From Pseudomonas sp. BCA17 (GTDB taxonomy: Bacteria > Pseudomonadota > Gammaproteobacteria > Pseudomonadales > Pseudomonadaceae), in assembly GCF_004519405.1 (NCBI RefSeq), contig NZ_SGWI01000005.1, positions 248,001 through 312,000 on the forward strand: a DNA stretch of 64,000 nt. Direction: 5' to 3'. Below are positions 43,829-52,713 of the stretch, piece by piece. The translations under genes were made by a program, and so were the position numbers. The number at the start of each line of letters is the position of its first letter. The first letter of the stretch is position 1. The notes beneath the pieces were generated by a model. The model was not told the origin of the DNA. It saw only the letters and a program-made list of their open reading frames with translations, and did not search any database.

Positions 43829-44773
43829 GTGAAACGAGTGCATGTAGCAGCAGCGGTGATCCGCGGCGCCGACGGCAGGATTCTGCTGGCACGCCGCGCC
43901 GATACCCAGCATCAGGGCGGCCTCTGGGAGTTTCCGGGTGGCAAGGTGGAGGCCGGTGAGTCGGTTGCAACCGCCTTGTCGCGTGAGCTGCACGAAGAGC
44001 TGGGCATCCGGGTCACCACGGCACGGCCGCTGATAAAGGTGCAGCATGACTATCCGGACAAACAGGTGTTGCTGGATGTCTGGGAAGTCTCGGCGTTCAC
44101 GGGGGAGCCGCATGGCGCCGAAGGACAACCGCTGGAATGGGCAGCGCCGCGTGACCTCATCAACTATGAGTTCCCGGCGGCCAATGCACCGATCGTTGCC
44201 GCTGCGCGCTTGCCTGCCGAGTACCTGATCACCCCGGGTGAGCTGGAAACCCCCACGCTGTTGCGTGGTATCCAGAAAGCCATTGCGGGTGGTATCAAAC
44301 TGGTTCAACTGCGCGCGCCCACCGGTTACGACCCAAAGTATCGTGACCTGGCGGTGGACGCGGTTGGCCTGTGTGCCGGCAAGGCCCAGTTGATGCTCAA
44401 GGGGCCGTTCGAATGGCTGGGGGACTTTCCTGCGGCCGGTTGGCACATGACCTCGGCACAACTGCGTAAATACGCGAGCAAGGGCCGACCGCTGCCGAAG
44501 GACCGCTGGTTGGCGGCGTCGTGTCACAACGCCGAGGAACTGGCCCTCGCCCAGATGATGGACGTGGATTTCGTCACGCTGTCGCCGGTGCAACCGACCC
44601 TGACCCATCCCGATGCCCAGCCTTTGGGCTGGGAGCAGGCGGCGCAGTTGATCAGCGGGTTCAGTAAGCCGGTGTTCCTGTTGGGCGGGCTTGGCCCAGC
44701 CGAGCGGGAGCAGGCCTGGGAAGCTGGGGCGCAGGGGGTTGCAGGGATTCGGGCGTTCTGGCCTGAGGTCTGA
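43829..44773 (+). CDS. mutT: Nudix hydrolase (MutT) fused to a thiamine-phosphate-synthase-like domain
   Basis: 314 residues from the GTG at 43829, after CCAAGAGG. Residues 1-130 are a MutT-type domain with Nudix box GGKVEAGESVATALSRELHEELGI, which hydrolyses oxidised dGTP. Residues about 140-310 have a TIM-barrel-like ThiE/TenI domain: GGIKLVQLRAPTG, LAASCHNAEELALAQMMDVDFVTLSPV, KPVFLLGGLG. The catalytic set of true ThiE is not obvious, so its second activity is uncertain. The two-domain form is standard in Pseudomonas at this place beside argJ. Confidence 0.93.
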   Translation: MKRVHVAAAVIRGADGRILLARRADTQHQGGLWEFPGGKVEAGESVATALSRELHEELGIRVTTARPLIKVQHDYPDKQVLLDVWEVSAFTGEPHGAEGQPLEWAAPRDLINYEFPAANAPIVAAARLPAEYLITPGELETPTLLRGIQKAIAGGIKLVQLRAPTGYDPKYRDLAVDAVGLCAGKAQLMLKGPFEWLGDFPAAGWHMTSAQLRKYASKGRPLPKDRWLAASCHNAEELALAQMMDVDFVTLSPVQPTLTHPDAQPLGWEQAAQLISGFSKPVFLLGGLGPAEREQAWEAGAQGVAGIRAFWPEV

Positions 44774-44784
44774 CAGGCCCCATT

Positions 44785-44855
44785 ATGAGTAAGCCCTTTC
44801 CCATATTTTGATGTGTGAACACAATCAGGTGTGGGGGAGGGCTTCCTTATGACAA
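44785..44855. repeat. Degenerate REP-like inverted pair
   Basis: AAGCCCTTTCCCA and TGGGGGAGGGCTT are imperfect inverted arms around ATATTTTGATG...; the flanks TATGAGT and CTTATGAC are partly symmetric too. It fills the gap between the convergent mutT and adenosyltransferase genes and resembles a worn REPIN; as RNA it could act as a terminator. Confidence 0.6.
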
Positions 44856-44879
44856 GGTCGGCTCAGGCATCCCGTAATC

Positions 44880-45458
44880 TCAGTGCGGCTTTGCAGCCGC
44901 CTGCCACAACACCTCAGCCACACCCTGGCGCCGGGCAATCACACGCGCCGCTACAAACAACAGATCCGACAACCGATTGATATACGCCAGCCCTACGCCT
45001 TCCAGCGGCTCAAGCGCATTCAACTGCTGACACCGCCGTTCCGCATTACGCGCCAGGCTGCGGCAGATATGGGCTTGGGCGATCAGCGTCGACCCACCGG
45101 GCAGGATGAAGTTCTCCAGCGGCCCGACTTCTTCATTCCAGCGATCAATCGCCGCTTCCAGCCGATCGACTTCCGCTGCATTCAAGGCTTTGTACACCGG
45201 CATCGCCAGTTCACCGCCCAGGTCGAACAAGCGATGTTGGCAAGGCGTCAGAACCTCAATCACATCGTTGAGTTCAGGGTGCTTGCCGCTCTGCTCCTCC
45301 AGTTCGGCCAACAGCAGACCCAATTGACTGTTCAAGGTATCGACTTCACCTATGGCCTCCACCCGCGGATGGTCCTTGGGCACGCGCCGGCCGTCGCCGA
45401 GGCCGGTTTCGCCTTTGTCGCCGGTACGGGTATAGATCTTCGACAGGCGAAAGCCCAT
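44880..45458 (-). CDS. Cob(I)alamin adenosyltransferase, PduO type
   Basis: 192 residues from the ATG at 45458; an ATG two codons upstream overlaps the kinase stop. Transfers the adenosyl group of ATP to cob(I)alamin to give coenzyme B12. The N-terminal KIYTRTGDKGETGLGDGRRVPKD holds the ATP site and FILPGGSTLIAQAHICRSLARNAERR the conserved Arg-rich helix of PduO enzymes; SDLLFVAARV closes the domain. Starts at once after the sensor kinase gene (stop and start overlap region), so both are on one transcript; no cobalamin riboswitch was found. Confidence 0.92.
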   Translation of the reverse strand: MGFRLSKIYTRTGDKGETGLGDGRRVPKDHPRVEAIGEVDTLNSQLGLLLAELEEQSGKHPELNDVIEVLTPCQHRLFDLGGELAMPVYKALNAAEVDRLEAAIDRWNEEVGPLENFILPGGSTLIAQAHICRSLARNAERRCQQLNALEPLEGVGLAYINRLSDLLFVAARVIARRQGVAEVLWQAAAKPH

Positions 45459-45460
45459 GG

Positions 45461-47497
45461 TCATTGCTCCAGTTGCGTGAGTTCGTAGGGTGGCATTTGG
45501 CTGCCCGCCAAGGGCAGGCGCAGGGTGAAGCAGGTACCTTGGCCGAGCGTAGAGTGCACCTCCATCTGGCCCTTGTGATTGTTGGTGATAATGAAATACG
45601 AGACCGACAGCCCAAGCCCGGTGCCTTGGCCGATTTCCTTGGTGGTGAAGAATGGCTCGAAAGTGCGTTTGCGCACGTTTTCGCTCATGCCGATGCCATT
45701 GTCTTCCACTTGTATTTCGGCCCACGGCGGGTTGAGGCGGGTGCGCAAGATAATGCGCCCCGGCTCGCTGTCGTCTTCACGCAGGTGAATGGCCTGCGCC
45801 GCGTTTTTCAGTAAGTTGAGCAGCACCTGTTCCAGCTCGTTGGCGGTGCCCGGCACCGGGCCTAATAGTGGATCAAATTGGCGGATGATCGCCTGGCCCT
45901 TGAAGTCGAAGCCGATGGTCAGGTCGAAGTCGTTACCGGCGATTTCCACCGCCTGGTCGATCAGCGCCGGTAAATCGCAGGGGGCCATCTGGCGATTGCT
46001 GCGGCGGCTGAAACTGAGCATATGGGTGACAATTTTCGCTGCCCGCGCCCCGGCTTGTTGGATGCCGTCGAGCAACTGCGGCACTTCGCGGCTTTGCAGG
46101 TAGCGGTTGACGGTGTCCAGCTCGATACCCGCCTGTTCGGCGTGTTCCAGGTTCTTGGGCAGGTCGGGAGACAGGCGGCGACGGATGTTCTGTACGTTGT
46201 GCAGGATGGCCCCCAGCGGGTTATTGATCTCGTGAGCCATGCCCGCTGCGAGCCCGCCGACCGAGAGCATTTTTTCCGACTGCACCATCATTTCCTCCAG
46301 CGACAGGCGCTGGGTGATGTCGTCGATCCGGATCACCACGCCGCGCCCCGCACCGCCCATCAACGGGTAAAACGTCAGGGCGTAGTGTTTGGGCTCGTCA
46401 TCCTTGACCCAGGTAACGCGCTCGATGCGTTCCACGGTGTGCTGCTCGACTGCGGCCTTGAGTTGCGTCAGGTAGGGTTTGAGCGGTTGGAAGGCCAGGA
46501 AGATCGGTTGATTCAACGCCTCATCCAGGCGCGTACCGGAAAGTGCGCTTGCCTCCTGGTTCCACTGGGTGACGTAGAGCTGTTCGTCCAGGGCGATCAA
46601 CGCCGATGGCATCGAGTCGATGATGCTGTTCAGGTAGTTTTGGAAACCGGTGAGTTTTTTCTCGATCTTGCTGCGAACTTGCACTTCCAGTTCAAGTTTG
46701 CGGTTGGTGTGGCGGGTTTCTTCGGCCAGGCCCTGGGCTTGGTCGTAAGCGGCTTGGGAGTCATCGCGGGCGCGTTTGAGCTGCTGCTCGCGGGCTTCGA
46801 TGCGTGACAGCATGGTGTTGAAAGCTTCGGCCAGGCTGCCGATCTCATCATGGTTGCCGCGTTCGGCGCGCAAGGAGTAGTTCTCTTCGCGAGTCACCTG
46901 GCGCGACAGTTCTTCCAGTTCGTGGATCGGGCGAGTGATCAGGCGCTTGATCTGTCGGGCGATCACCAGCCACAGCAGCACGCTGAAAATCAGGATGCCC
47001 AGGCTTGCCGTCAGCGTGCCGGTATAAAACGCCATCGGCAGTTCACTGCTGGCCACCAGCAGCAGATGCCCGGACGGCTGGCCGGCGCGGGGCAGGGTGA
47101 TGACCTGGTTGCTACGAAACTCGGTGACGCGCCAGGCCTCGATATGCCGGTAATTATCCGGCAGGTGCAGGCGATTGTTGTGCTGCATCTGCGCCAGGCG
47201 GATGCCTTCGCCGTCATACAGCGCGGCGGCGCGCAGCGGTGAATAGCTGGTCAGCTCATTGAGCAGGGCTTCGGCCTTGGCGGGCGATTCGAGGGCTTCA
47301 GCGGCAAGTGACGGGTTGGAGACCAACCGCCCGATGGCCTGCAGAGCCTGGGGCGCCATGCTTTCCTGGGAGATCCAGTAGGCGGCGCTGATGAACGTCA
47401 GGTTGGCCACTAACAATACTGTGGTCAACAGTACCAAGAGGGCGGCCAGCAGTTTCTGCCCTACCGGTAGGTTTTCAAGACGCTGGCGCAGTGGCAT
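45461..47497 (-). CDS. Orphan sensor histidine kinase with HAMP and PAS domains
   Basis: 678 residues from the ATG at 47497. Membrane segments at about 16-40 and 180-205 flank a periplasmic sensor domain; HAMP (RPIHELEELSRQV), a coiled coil, a PAS domain (IIDSMPSALIALDEQLYVTQW), the phospho-acceptor histidine near residue 420 in AAGMAHEINNPLGAILHN, and ATPase motifs NLLKNAAQAI, DNGIGM, GTGLGLSVSY. It resembles the PA4398-type kinase of P. aeruginosa, whose neighbour is a response regulator; here no regulator is adjacent. Stop codon TGA overlaps the ribosome site of the adenosyltransferase gene. Confidence 0.88.
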   Translation of the reverse strand: MPLRQRLENLPVGQKLLAALLVLLTTVLLVANLTFISAAYWISQESMAPQALQAIGRLVSNPSLAAEALESPAKAEALLNELTSYSPLRAAALYDGEGIRLAQMQHNNRLHLPDNYRHIEAWRVTEFRSNQVITLPRAGQPSGHLLLVASSELPMAFYTGTLTASLGILIFSVLLWLVIARQIKRLITRPIHELEELSRQVTREENYSLRAERGNHDEIGSLAEAFNTMLSRIEAREQQLKRARDDSQAAYDQAQGLAEETRHTNRKLELEVQVRSKIEKKLTGFQNYLNSIIDSMPSALIALDEQLYVTQWNQEASALSGTRLDEALNQPIFLAFQPLKPYLTQLKAAVEQHTVERIERVTWVKDDEPKHYALTFYPLMGGAGRGVVIRIDDITQRLSLEEMMVQSEKMLSVGGLAAGMAHEINNPLGAILHNVQNIRRRLSPDLPKNLEHAEQAGIELDTVNRYLQSREVPQLLDGIQQAGARAAKIVTHMLSFSRRSNRQMAPCDLPALIDQAVEIAGNDFDLTIGFDFKGQAIIRQFDPLLGPVPGTANELEQVLLNLLKNAAQAIHLREDDSEPGRIILRTRLNPPWAEIQVEDNGIGMSENVRKRTFEPFFTTKEIGQGTGLGLSVSYFIITNNHKGQMEVHSTLGQGTCFTLRLPLAGSQMPPYELTQLEQ

Positions 47498-47543
47498 CAG
47501 GTTTTTTCCAGGTGATAGACAGGTAGGCAGGGTAGCGCGTGCC

Positions 47544-48461
47544 TCAGTCGCTGGCCAATCCATGTGCACGCAAGTGCTCGACCAGGCGCGCCTGCACTTG
47601 TAGCAAGTGCGGCAGGGTCAATTGGTGGCGGGCAGCCGCTTCGCAGGCGTAGCCCAACAGGTAGCTGATTTCGGTACGGCGACCGTTGTTTACGTCCTGA
47701 TACATGGAGGAATAGTTGGCGGCGGTGGCTTGGATCACCCGTTCCACTTCGCTGTGCAACTGCTCGGCAGCGGCCGGTTGACCGCACCATTCGAGCAACT
47801 CGGTCAGCTCGGCGCATAAGGTCGCAACTTCGCATTGATGGTCCTGCAGGCCGCCGTTGCGGCATTGGTACAGCACGGTCAATGGGTTGATCGCGCAGTT
47901 GAGGGCCAGCTTGCGCCACAGGCGCGTAAGAATCTCGGTGCTCCATGCGTGGGGTATACCGGCGGCATGCAGATCATCCAGCCACAGTGGCGGCGTGGGA
48001 TGACCGACGTCTCCCAGCCAGGTGTAGCCGTGGCCGGCAAATACCACACGCCAGTCACCGTCGCGGAAAGCGCCCTCGGTGCTGGAGGCAAAGATGCAGC
48101 GGGCCTGAGGCAGTTGGGCGGCTACGGCGTCCTGGCTGCCGAGCCCGTTTTGCAGCAGGATCAGGTCGGCATCCGGTACCAGGCGAGCGTGCAACTGTGC
48201 AACGGCGCTTTGCGCGTCGTAGGCTTTGCACGCTACCAGCAGACGATGAATCGGTTCCGGGCAGTCGGGCGTTTCCCCAATCACCGGGTAGGTGTGTTCT
48301 ACGCCCTGTTCCACCAGGGTCAGTCCCTTGGCTGCCTGATAACTGGCCAGGCGCGCTTCATCGCGCAGAATCAACCGCACGGGCACGCCGGCGCGCGCCA
48401 GGCGAGTGGCCCAGAGTGTGCCCAGGCTGCCCGCGCCGAGAATATGCCAGGTGGTCGACAT
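47544..48461 (-). CDS. panE: 2-Dehydropantoate 2-reductase (ketopantoate reductase) family
   Basis: 305 residues. NADPH-dependent reduction of ketopantoate in pantothenate synthesis. The Rossmann motif is WHILGAGSLGTLWATRLARAG at the N terminus (ATG at 48461); the catalytic lysine is in RLLVACKAYDAQ and the second in WRKLALNCAINPLTVLYQC; the C-terminal helical domain ends TEISYLLGYACEAAARH. It is 46 bases upstream of the kinase start, so the two may be cotranscribed. Paralogues act on other substrates; the order beside yajQ supports panE. Confidence 0.9.
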   Translation of the reverse strand: MSTTWHILGAGSLGTLWATRLARAGVPVRLILRDEARLASYQAAKGLTLVEQGVEHTYPVIGETPDCPEPIHRLLVACKAYDAQSAVAQLHARLVPDADLILLQNGLGSQDAVAAQLPQARCIFASSTEGAFRDGDWRVVFAGHGYTWLGDVGHPTPPLWLDDLHAAGIPHAWSTEILTRLWRKLALNCAINPLTVLYQCRNGGLQDHQCEVATLCAELTELLEWCGQPAAAEQLHSEVERVIQATAANYSSMYQDVNNGRRTEISYLLGYACEAAARHQLTLPHLLQVQARLVEHLRAHGLASD

Positions 48462-48511
48462 CAGTTTGTGCTCCGAAGGGTCGCCCGCAGCGAACGGGAC
48501 AAAAGAACCGC

Positions 48512-48517
48512 TATAAT
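48512..48517 (+). promoter_or_regulatory. Possible -10 element of yajQ
   Basis: TATAAT, the exact sigma-70 -10 hexamer, lies 68 bases upstream of yajQ in the 123-base divergent gap with panE. The -35 region (AGCGAAC near 48489) is weak, so the promoter may need an activator or an extended -10. Confidence 0.45.
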
Positions 48518-48584
48518 GCCCCGGCATTTTAGCTTGGGCGCGCTCCATCTCTACTGAGCCCGCCCCTTATATTGGAGAAATGAC

Positions 48585-49070
48585 ATGCCTTCGTTCGACG
48601 TGGTATCCGAACTGGACAAACACGAAGTGACCAACGCCGTCGAGAACGCCGTCAAGGAGCTGGACCGTCGCTATGACTTGAAAGGCAAGGGCAGCTTCGA
48701 ATTCAAGGAAAAAGAGCTGACCGTCAACCTGACCGCTGAAGCCGATTTCCAGCTGGAAGCGATGATCGAGATCCTCAAGTTGTCCCTGGTAAAGCGCAAG
48801 ATCGACGCACAATGTCTTGAAATCAAGGACGCTTACGCTTCGGGCAAGCTGATGAAGCAGGAAGCGGTCCTCAAGGAAGGCATCGATAAAGAGCTGGCCA
48901 AGAAAATCGTCGCCCACATCAAGGATGCCAAGCTGAAGGTTCAGGCCGCCATCCAAGGCGAACAGGTCCGCGTCACCGGCAAGAAGCGTGACGACCTGCA
49001 AGAGGCCATCGCGGCCTTGCGCGCCAAGACGTTCGACATGCCGCTGCAGTTCAATAACTTCCGCGACTGA
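48585..49070 (+). CDS. yajQ: YajQ family nucleotide-binding protein
   Basis: 161 residues, the family length. Two RNP-like ferredoxin folds: PSFDVVSELDKHEVTNAVENAV at the start, GSFEFKEKELTVNLTAEADFQLE and the C-terminal MPLQFNNFRD. Members bind c-di-GMP or nucleic acid and can act as transcription co-regulators (Xc_3703-type) in other bacteria. The ATG at 48585 follows GGAGAA. Cotranscription with the downstream mscS is unlikely because a hairpin with T-rich tail follows. Confidence 0.94.
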   Translation: MPSFDVVSELDKHEVTNAVENAVKELDRRYDLKGKGSFEFKEKELTVNLTAEADFQLEAMIEILKLSLVKRKIDAQCLEIKDAYASGKLMKQEAVLKEGIDKELAKKIVAHIKDAKLKVQAAIQGEQVRVTGKKRDDLQEAIAALRAKTFDMPLQFNNFRD

Positions 49071-49131
49071 TGGCACTTTGCGGAACCTGTGGGCGTTTTT
49101 GACGTCCCACGCCCCAGCACCTGCGTCGACG

Positions 49132-49153
49132 ATTGAGCCCTACGGGGCTCAAT
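49132..49153 (+). terminator. Terminator-like hairpin after yajQ
   Basis: ATTGAGCCC-TACG-GGGCTCAAT has a perfect nine-base stem, followed by TGTATTTATGG. The T-run is short, so it may be partial. It lies midway between yajQ and the mechanosensitive channel gene. Confidence 0.65.
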
Positions 49154-49205
49154 TGTATTTATGGCCACTTAAATACGCCGAGCACCCGGTAACAGGAGAA
49201 TGTAG

Positions 49206-50048
49206 ATGGATTTGAATGCTGAAGTGGATCACTTGATCAAGACCTCGGAGTCTTGGATCCCGATGATCATGGAATACGGCAGCCGGTTTTTGCTGGCAGT
49301 GATCACCCTGGCCATCGGTTGGTGGCTGATCAACGTGTTGACCCACCGCGTGGGGCGCTTGCTGGCACTGCGCAATGCTGATCTGGCGCTGCAACACTTC
49401 ATTACCAGCCTGGCGAACATCGCGCTCAAAGTCATGCTGGTGGTCAACGTGGCCTCGATGATCGGTGTGGCGACCACCTCGTTCGTGGCTGCGATCGGTG
49501 CCGCTACCTTGGCCATTGGCTTGGCATTGCAAGGCAGCCTGGCGAACTTTGCCGGCGGCGTACTGATTCTGCTGTTCCGCCCGTTTCGCATTGGTGACTG
49601 GATCGAAGCCCAGGGCACTTCGGGTACTGTCGACAGCATCCAGATCTTCCACACGGTGTTGCGCACCGGCGACAACAAGACCGTGATCATTCCGAACGGC
49701 AGCTTGTCCAACGGCCTCATCACCAACACCAATCGTCAGCCGACCCGCAAGGTGGTGTTCGACGTGGGTGTCGATTACGAAGCCGACCTGCAGAAAGCCC
49801 GTGAAGTGTTGCTGGAACTGGCGAAAGACCCACGCGTGTTGGCAGACCCGGCCGCGGTCGCAGTGGTTTCGACCCTGGGCGACAGTTCGATCACCGTTTC
49901 TCTGCGTTGCTGGACCAAGACGGCGGATTATTGGGATGTGACTTTCATGCTCAATGAACTGGCGCGTGATCGTTTAAAAGCAGCGGGTATTGATATTCCG
50001 TTTCCGCAGCGGGTAATTCGTGTGATGCAGGAAAGTGCTGCGAAGTAA
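49206..50048 (+). CDS. mscS: Small-conductance mechanosensitive channel, MscS family
   Basis: 280 residues, close to E. coli MscS (286). Three membrane segments (about 25-48, 63-85 and 92-120), the last being the pore helix rich in Gly and Ala (ATTSFVAAIGAATLAIGLALQGSLANFAGG), followed by the cytoplasmic beta domain (PFRIGDWIEAQGTSGTVDSIQIFHT, VIIPNGSLSNGLITN). Opens under membrane tension to release osmolytes. The ATG at 49206 follows AGGAGAA. Ends before a bidirectional terminator shared with oprD. Confidence 0.93.
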   Translation: MDLNAEVDHLIKTSESWIPMIMEYGSRFLLAVITLAIGWWLINVLTHRVGRLLALRNADLALQHFITSLANIALKVMLVVNVASMIGVATTSFVAAIGAATLAIGLALQGSLANFAGGVLILLFRPFRIGDWIEAQGTSGTVDSIQIFHTVLRTGDNKTVIIPNGSLSNGLITNTNRQPTRKVVFDVGVDYEADLQKAREVLLELAKDPRVLADPAAVAVVSTLGDSSITVSLRCWTKTADYWDVTFMLNELARDRLKAAGIDIPFPQRVIRVMQESAAK

Positions 50049-50154
50049 CTAAGTGTGAGGCTGTCGAACTTGGCTGATTGGTCAGGTTCGGCGCAGAGCC
50101 TTAATCTCGTTAGTTAGCTTGCTAGTTATTTTTCGACTGAAATAAAACTGCAAT

Positions 50155-50196
50155 AAAAAAGCCGCTCTCCTGTGAACAGGGGAGCGGCTTTTTAGT
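50155..50196. terminator. Bidirectional terminator between mscS and oprD
   Basis: AAAAAAGCCGCTCTCC and GGGGAGCGGCTTTTT pair over 10 GC-rich positions around TGTGAACA, with A and T runs on the two sides. Serves the convergent mscS and porin genes. Confidence 0.92.
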
Positions 50197-50238
50197 TAAG
50201 GCGGATGCCTTAAGTCATCGTTGTAATAAAACAGCTAA

Positions 50239-51540
50239 TTACAAGATGTTCAGCGGGTATTGCGCGATCAGACGCAGTTCGTCGATGGACGCCGAACCGT
50301 AGTACACGCCGTCAGACGAACGATAGGTCGCTTGACGGACGCGCAGGCTCAGGTCTTTGGCCGGGCCGCTCTGGATCACGTATTTGGCTTCGATGTCGCG
50401 TTCCCACTCTTTACCGTTCGAAGTGGTGCCGGTGTTGGCGCCGCTACCGCTGACGTAACGAGTCATGAAGCTCAGGCCTGGGACGCCGAAAGTAGCCATG
50501 TTCAGGTCATAGCGAGCCTGCCAGGATTTCTCGTCTTCAGCGTTGAAGTCGGAACGGGCGACGGAGTTGGCCAGGAAAATCGTGCCGCCACCGTCTACGC
50601 CGTAGCCGTAGTCACCGTCACCGCTGACCTTCTGGTAGGCCAAGGTGAATGTGTGAGCCTGGTAGGTGTACGCGCCTTGCAAGCTATAGGCACGGTTATC
50701 CAGCTTGGTGGTGTTGTCTTTTTCAGCGCGTTGCAGGCCGGCGCCGTCGCTTTTGGTGCTGTAGATGTTGAAGTCAACGGCCACCGACTGATCTTTGTCG
50801 AGCGCGTGGGTCCAGTTCACGTTGGCGTAGAGCTTCTTCCAGTAGTCTTCCACTTTCGAGTAGTAGAGGCTGGTGGTGAACTCAGGAGTCCAGGCGTAAA
50901 CGCCGCCGATGAAGTTGGCGTCTCTCAGCCCCGTGCCTGTGCCCGGCTCCGAACTGGAGATACTGTCCTTAGAGGTGTGATCCTGGGCAACGATCGATGT
51001 GAAGTGACCGGCTTCCAGTTTCAGATCCTTGATCTCGTTACTGGTGATCGAGATGCCTTGCGGCAGCTCTGGGAGCAGGCGGCTGTCGTCGGAGGCGAAT
51101 ACCGGCGCGGTGGTGTATTGGTCGCCCACTTTCAGGACCGTATTGGAAATACGGAACTTGACGGCAGCGCCACCTTTGGAATAGTCATCCTGCGCACGGC
51201 CATCGGAGCCGTTAGGGAACAGGCCGGTGCCGGCGCGGCCCTTGCCGCTGTCGAGTTTGAGGCCCAGCAAGCCGATCGCATCGAAACCGACCCCGATGGT
51301 GCCTTGGGTGTAGCCCGAGCTGAACAGACCGTGGAAGCCAAGACCGGTTTCTTCGCGACGGCTTTGAGTGCCAGGCGCGTTGTTACGGAAGTCACGGCTG
51401 AAGTACAGGGTACGAGTCAGAATGCTGGCTGTACTGTCCTCGATAAAGCCCTTGGAATCGTCCTGGGCGGACGCCATTGCGAACTGCGAGGTGCCTGCTG
51501 AAACAGCCAGGGCGATCATGCTCCACTTCATCACGCGCAT
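50239..51540 (-). CDS. oprD: OprD-family outer-membrane porin
   Basis: 433 residues. Signal peptide of about 25 residues (MKWSMIALAVSAGTSQFAMA) with the mature start QDDSKGFIEDS, then an 18-strand barrel: SGYTQGTIGVGFDAIGLLGLKLD, LEAGHFTSI, LAYQKVSGD and a C-terminal strand ending in YPLNIL. These channels take up basic amino acids or small carboxylates; OprD itself also admits carbapenems. The place beside HIT, slyX, dps and aspS matches P. aeruginosa oprD, but several paralogues exist and the substrate is not decided. Confidence 0.9.
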   Translation of the reverse strand: MRVMKWSMIALAVSAGTSQFAMASAQDDSKGFIEDSTASILTRTLYFSRDFRNNAPGTQSRREETGLGFHGLFSSGYTQGTIGVGFDAIGLLGLKLDSGKGRAGTGLFPNGSDGRAQDDYSKGGAAVKFRISNTVLKVGDQYTTAPVFASDDSRLLPELPQGISITSNEIKDLKLEAGHFTSIVAQDHTSKDSISSSEPGTGTGLRDANFIGGVYAWTPEFTTSLYYSKVEDYWKKLYANVNWTHALDKDQSVAVDFNIYSTKSDGAGLQRAEKDNTTKLDNRAYSLQGAYTYQAHTFTLAYQKVSGDGDYGYGVDGGGTIFLANSVARSDFNAEDEKSWQARYDLNMATFGVPGLSFMTRYVSGSGANTGTTSNGKEWERDIEAKYVIQSGPAKDLSLRVRQATYRSSDGVYYGSASIDELRLIAQYPLNIL

Positions 51541-52284
51541 CGTGATTTGCTCCTTTGGTTTTAGGAAGAGTACTGCCGTCCCACCTGTATTTTTATCTGG
51601 GCGGCTCTTTCTTTTTTGTGTCGGCGCAAAGTTATATCACGCAGACTCTAATGACGATACTTACCCATCTATCCTTTCAGCTTCTTTACGAGGCTGTCGT
51701 AAATCGCTAGCTCCATGTCGCAAATTCACAGCCCAACTGTAACCGGGCTGACAACTTCAATACGCTCTCAAACCACCTTTCCAAGTTTGAACTCATCCCT
51801 GATGTGCATTGAAACGCTGCTGTTTTTTATCGCGAAACACCGGCTTCCAAGTGGGTGTCGTTGCCGACGATAGGGGTGTGAATGCAACAAGCGTGCACAA
51901 AGGCGTAACCGAATGTGATTTTTTCGTGAAAAACATTCCGACACTGTAAAAACCGCATAAGCACGGGCTTTTTACGCCGTTTGGTTTGGGCTTGACGCAT
52001 GGGCCATTTACCCCTCCGGTGGTGCATAAATCCTGCGCCAGGGCAAAACGTTACCGGTTCACACTCTCCGGTGGGTAATCGGCGGATCCCTTTGAAGCAC
52101 AAGTGGGTCATTTTGGTGCATCTGTTTGAGGCCAACATTAGCGTAGCTCAACTATTCATCTGCATCGAAACAGGGCATGGAATTTTGTCGGGTTGACTCA
52201 AGGCCGTGCGCATTCGCCGTGAAGCCGGGTGCAATCGAAGGTATGCTGGCGGCCTGAAATCGACCTGCTGAACGGAGTACCCAC
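51541..52284. other. 744-base gap upstream of oprD without a convincing gene
   Basis: The part next to oprD (51541-51950) is AT-rich and likely holds its promoter and regulator sites. A 103-residue minus-strand frame at 51827-52138 has no ribosome site or normal composition (many Cys, Arg, His) and was not called. The right end holds the promoter of the HIT gene. No hairpin, repeat or RNA gene was recognised. Confidence 0.6.
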
Positions 52285-52710
52285 GTGTTCGCCTTAGATC
52301 AACGCCTGCAACAAGACACGAAGGTCATGGGAGATTTCCCGCTTTGCCGCCTGCTGCTGTCCAATGACGCCAACTACCCATGGTTCATTCTTGTGCCGCG
52401 TATCAACGGTATCAGCGAAGTGTTTCAACTGGATGTGGCCGATCAGCAAACACTGTGGCAGGAAACGACAGCGTTGGCGCAGTTGCTCAATGACGGGCTG
52501 GTGGCCGATAAGATGAACATTGGCGCCCTGGGCAACGTGGTCAGCCAGCTGCATGTGCATGTGATTGTGCGTAAGCGCGATGACGCCGCCTGGCCTGCAC
52601 CGGTCTGGGGCAAGCATCCGGCGGTGCCTTATACCGAAGAGCAGGTGGTGGCTATCCGTAGTCAATTGCGCGAGCTACTGCCTGCCGACTTCACTTTTGC
52701 CCAGGATTGA
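52285..52710 (+). CDS. HIT-family nucleotide-binding hydrolase
   Basis: 141 residues from the GTG at 52285, with CGGAG upstream. A histidine-triad nucleotide hydrolase or transferase. The triad segment reads QLHVHVIVRKRDD: the first of the usual three histidines is Gln, but the middle, nucleophilic His and the third are present, so hydrolysis is still plausible. NMNIGALGNVV-type sequence (KMNIGALGNVVSQLH) precedes it, as in HIT proteins. slyX starts four bases after the stop. Confidence 0.9.
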   Translation: MFALDQRLQQDTKVMGDFPLCRLLLSNDANYPWFILVPRINGISEVFQLDVADQQTLWQETTALAQLLNDGLVADKMNIGALGNVVSQLHVHVIVRKRDDAAWPAPVWGKHPAVPYTEEQVVAIRSQLRELLPADFTFAQD

Positions 52711-52713
52711 ACC

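Noticed and set aside
44774..45470. Cobalamin riboswitch for the adenosyltransferase
   Set aside because: The gene starts right after the kinase stop, leaving no leader; no B12-box was seen upstream of the kinase either.
51827..52138. 103-residue minus-strand frame upstream of oprD
   Set aside because: Cys/Arg/His-rich with no ribosome site, no family and no neighbour; more likely promoter DNA.
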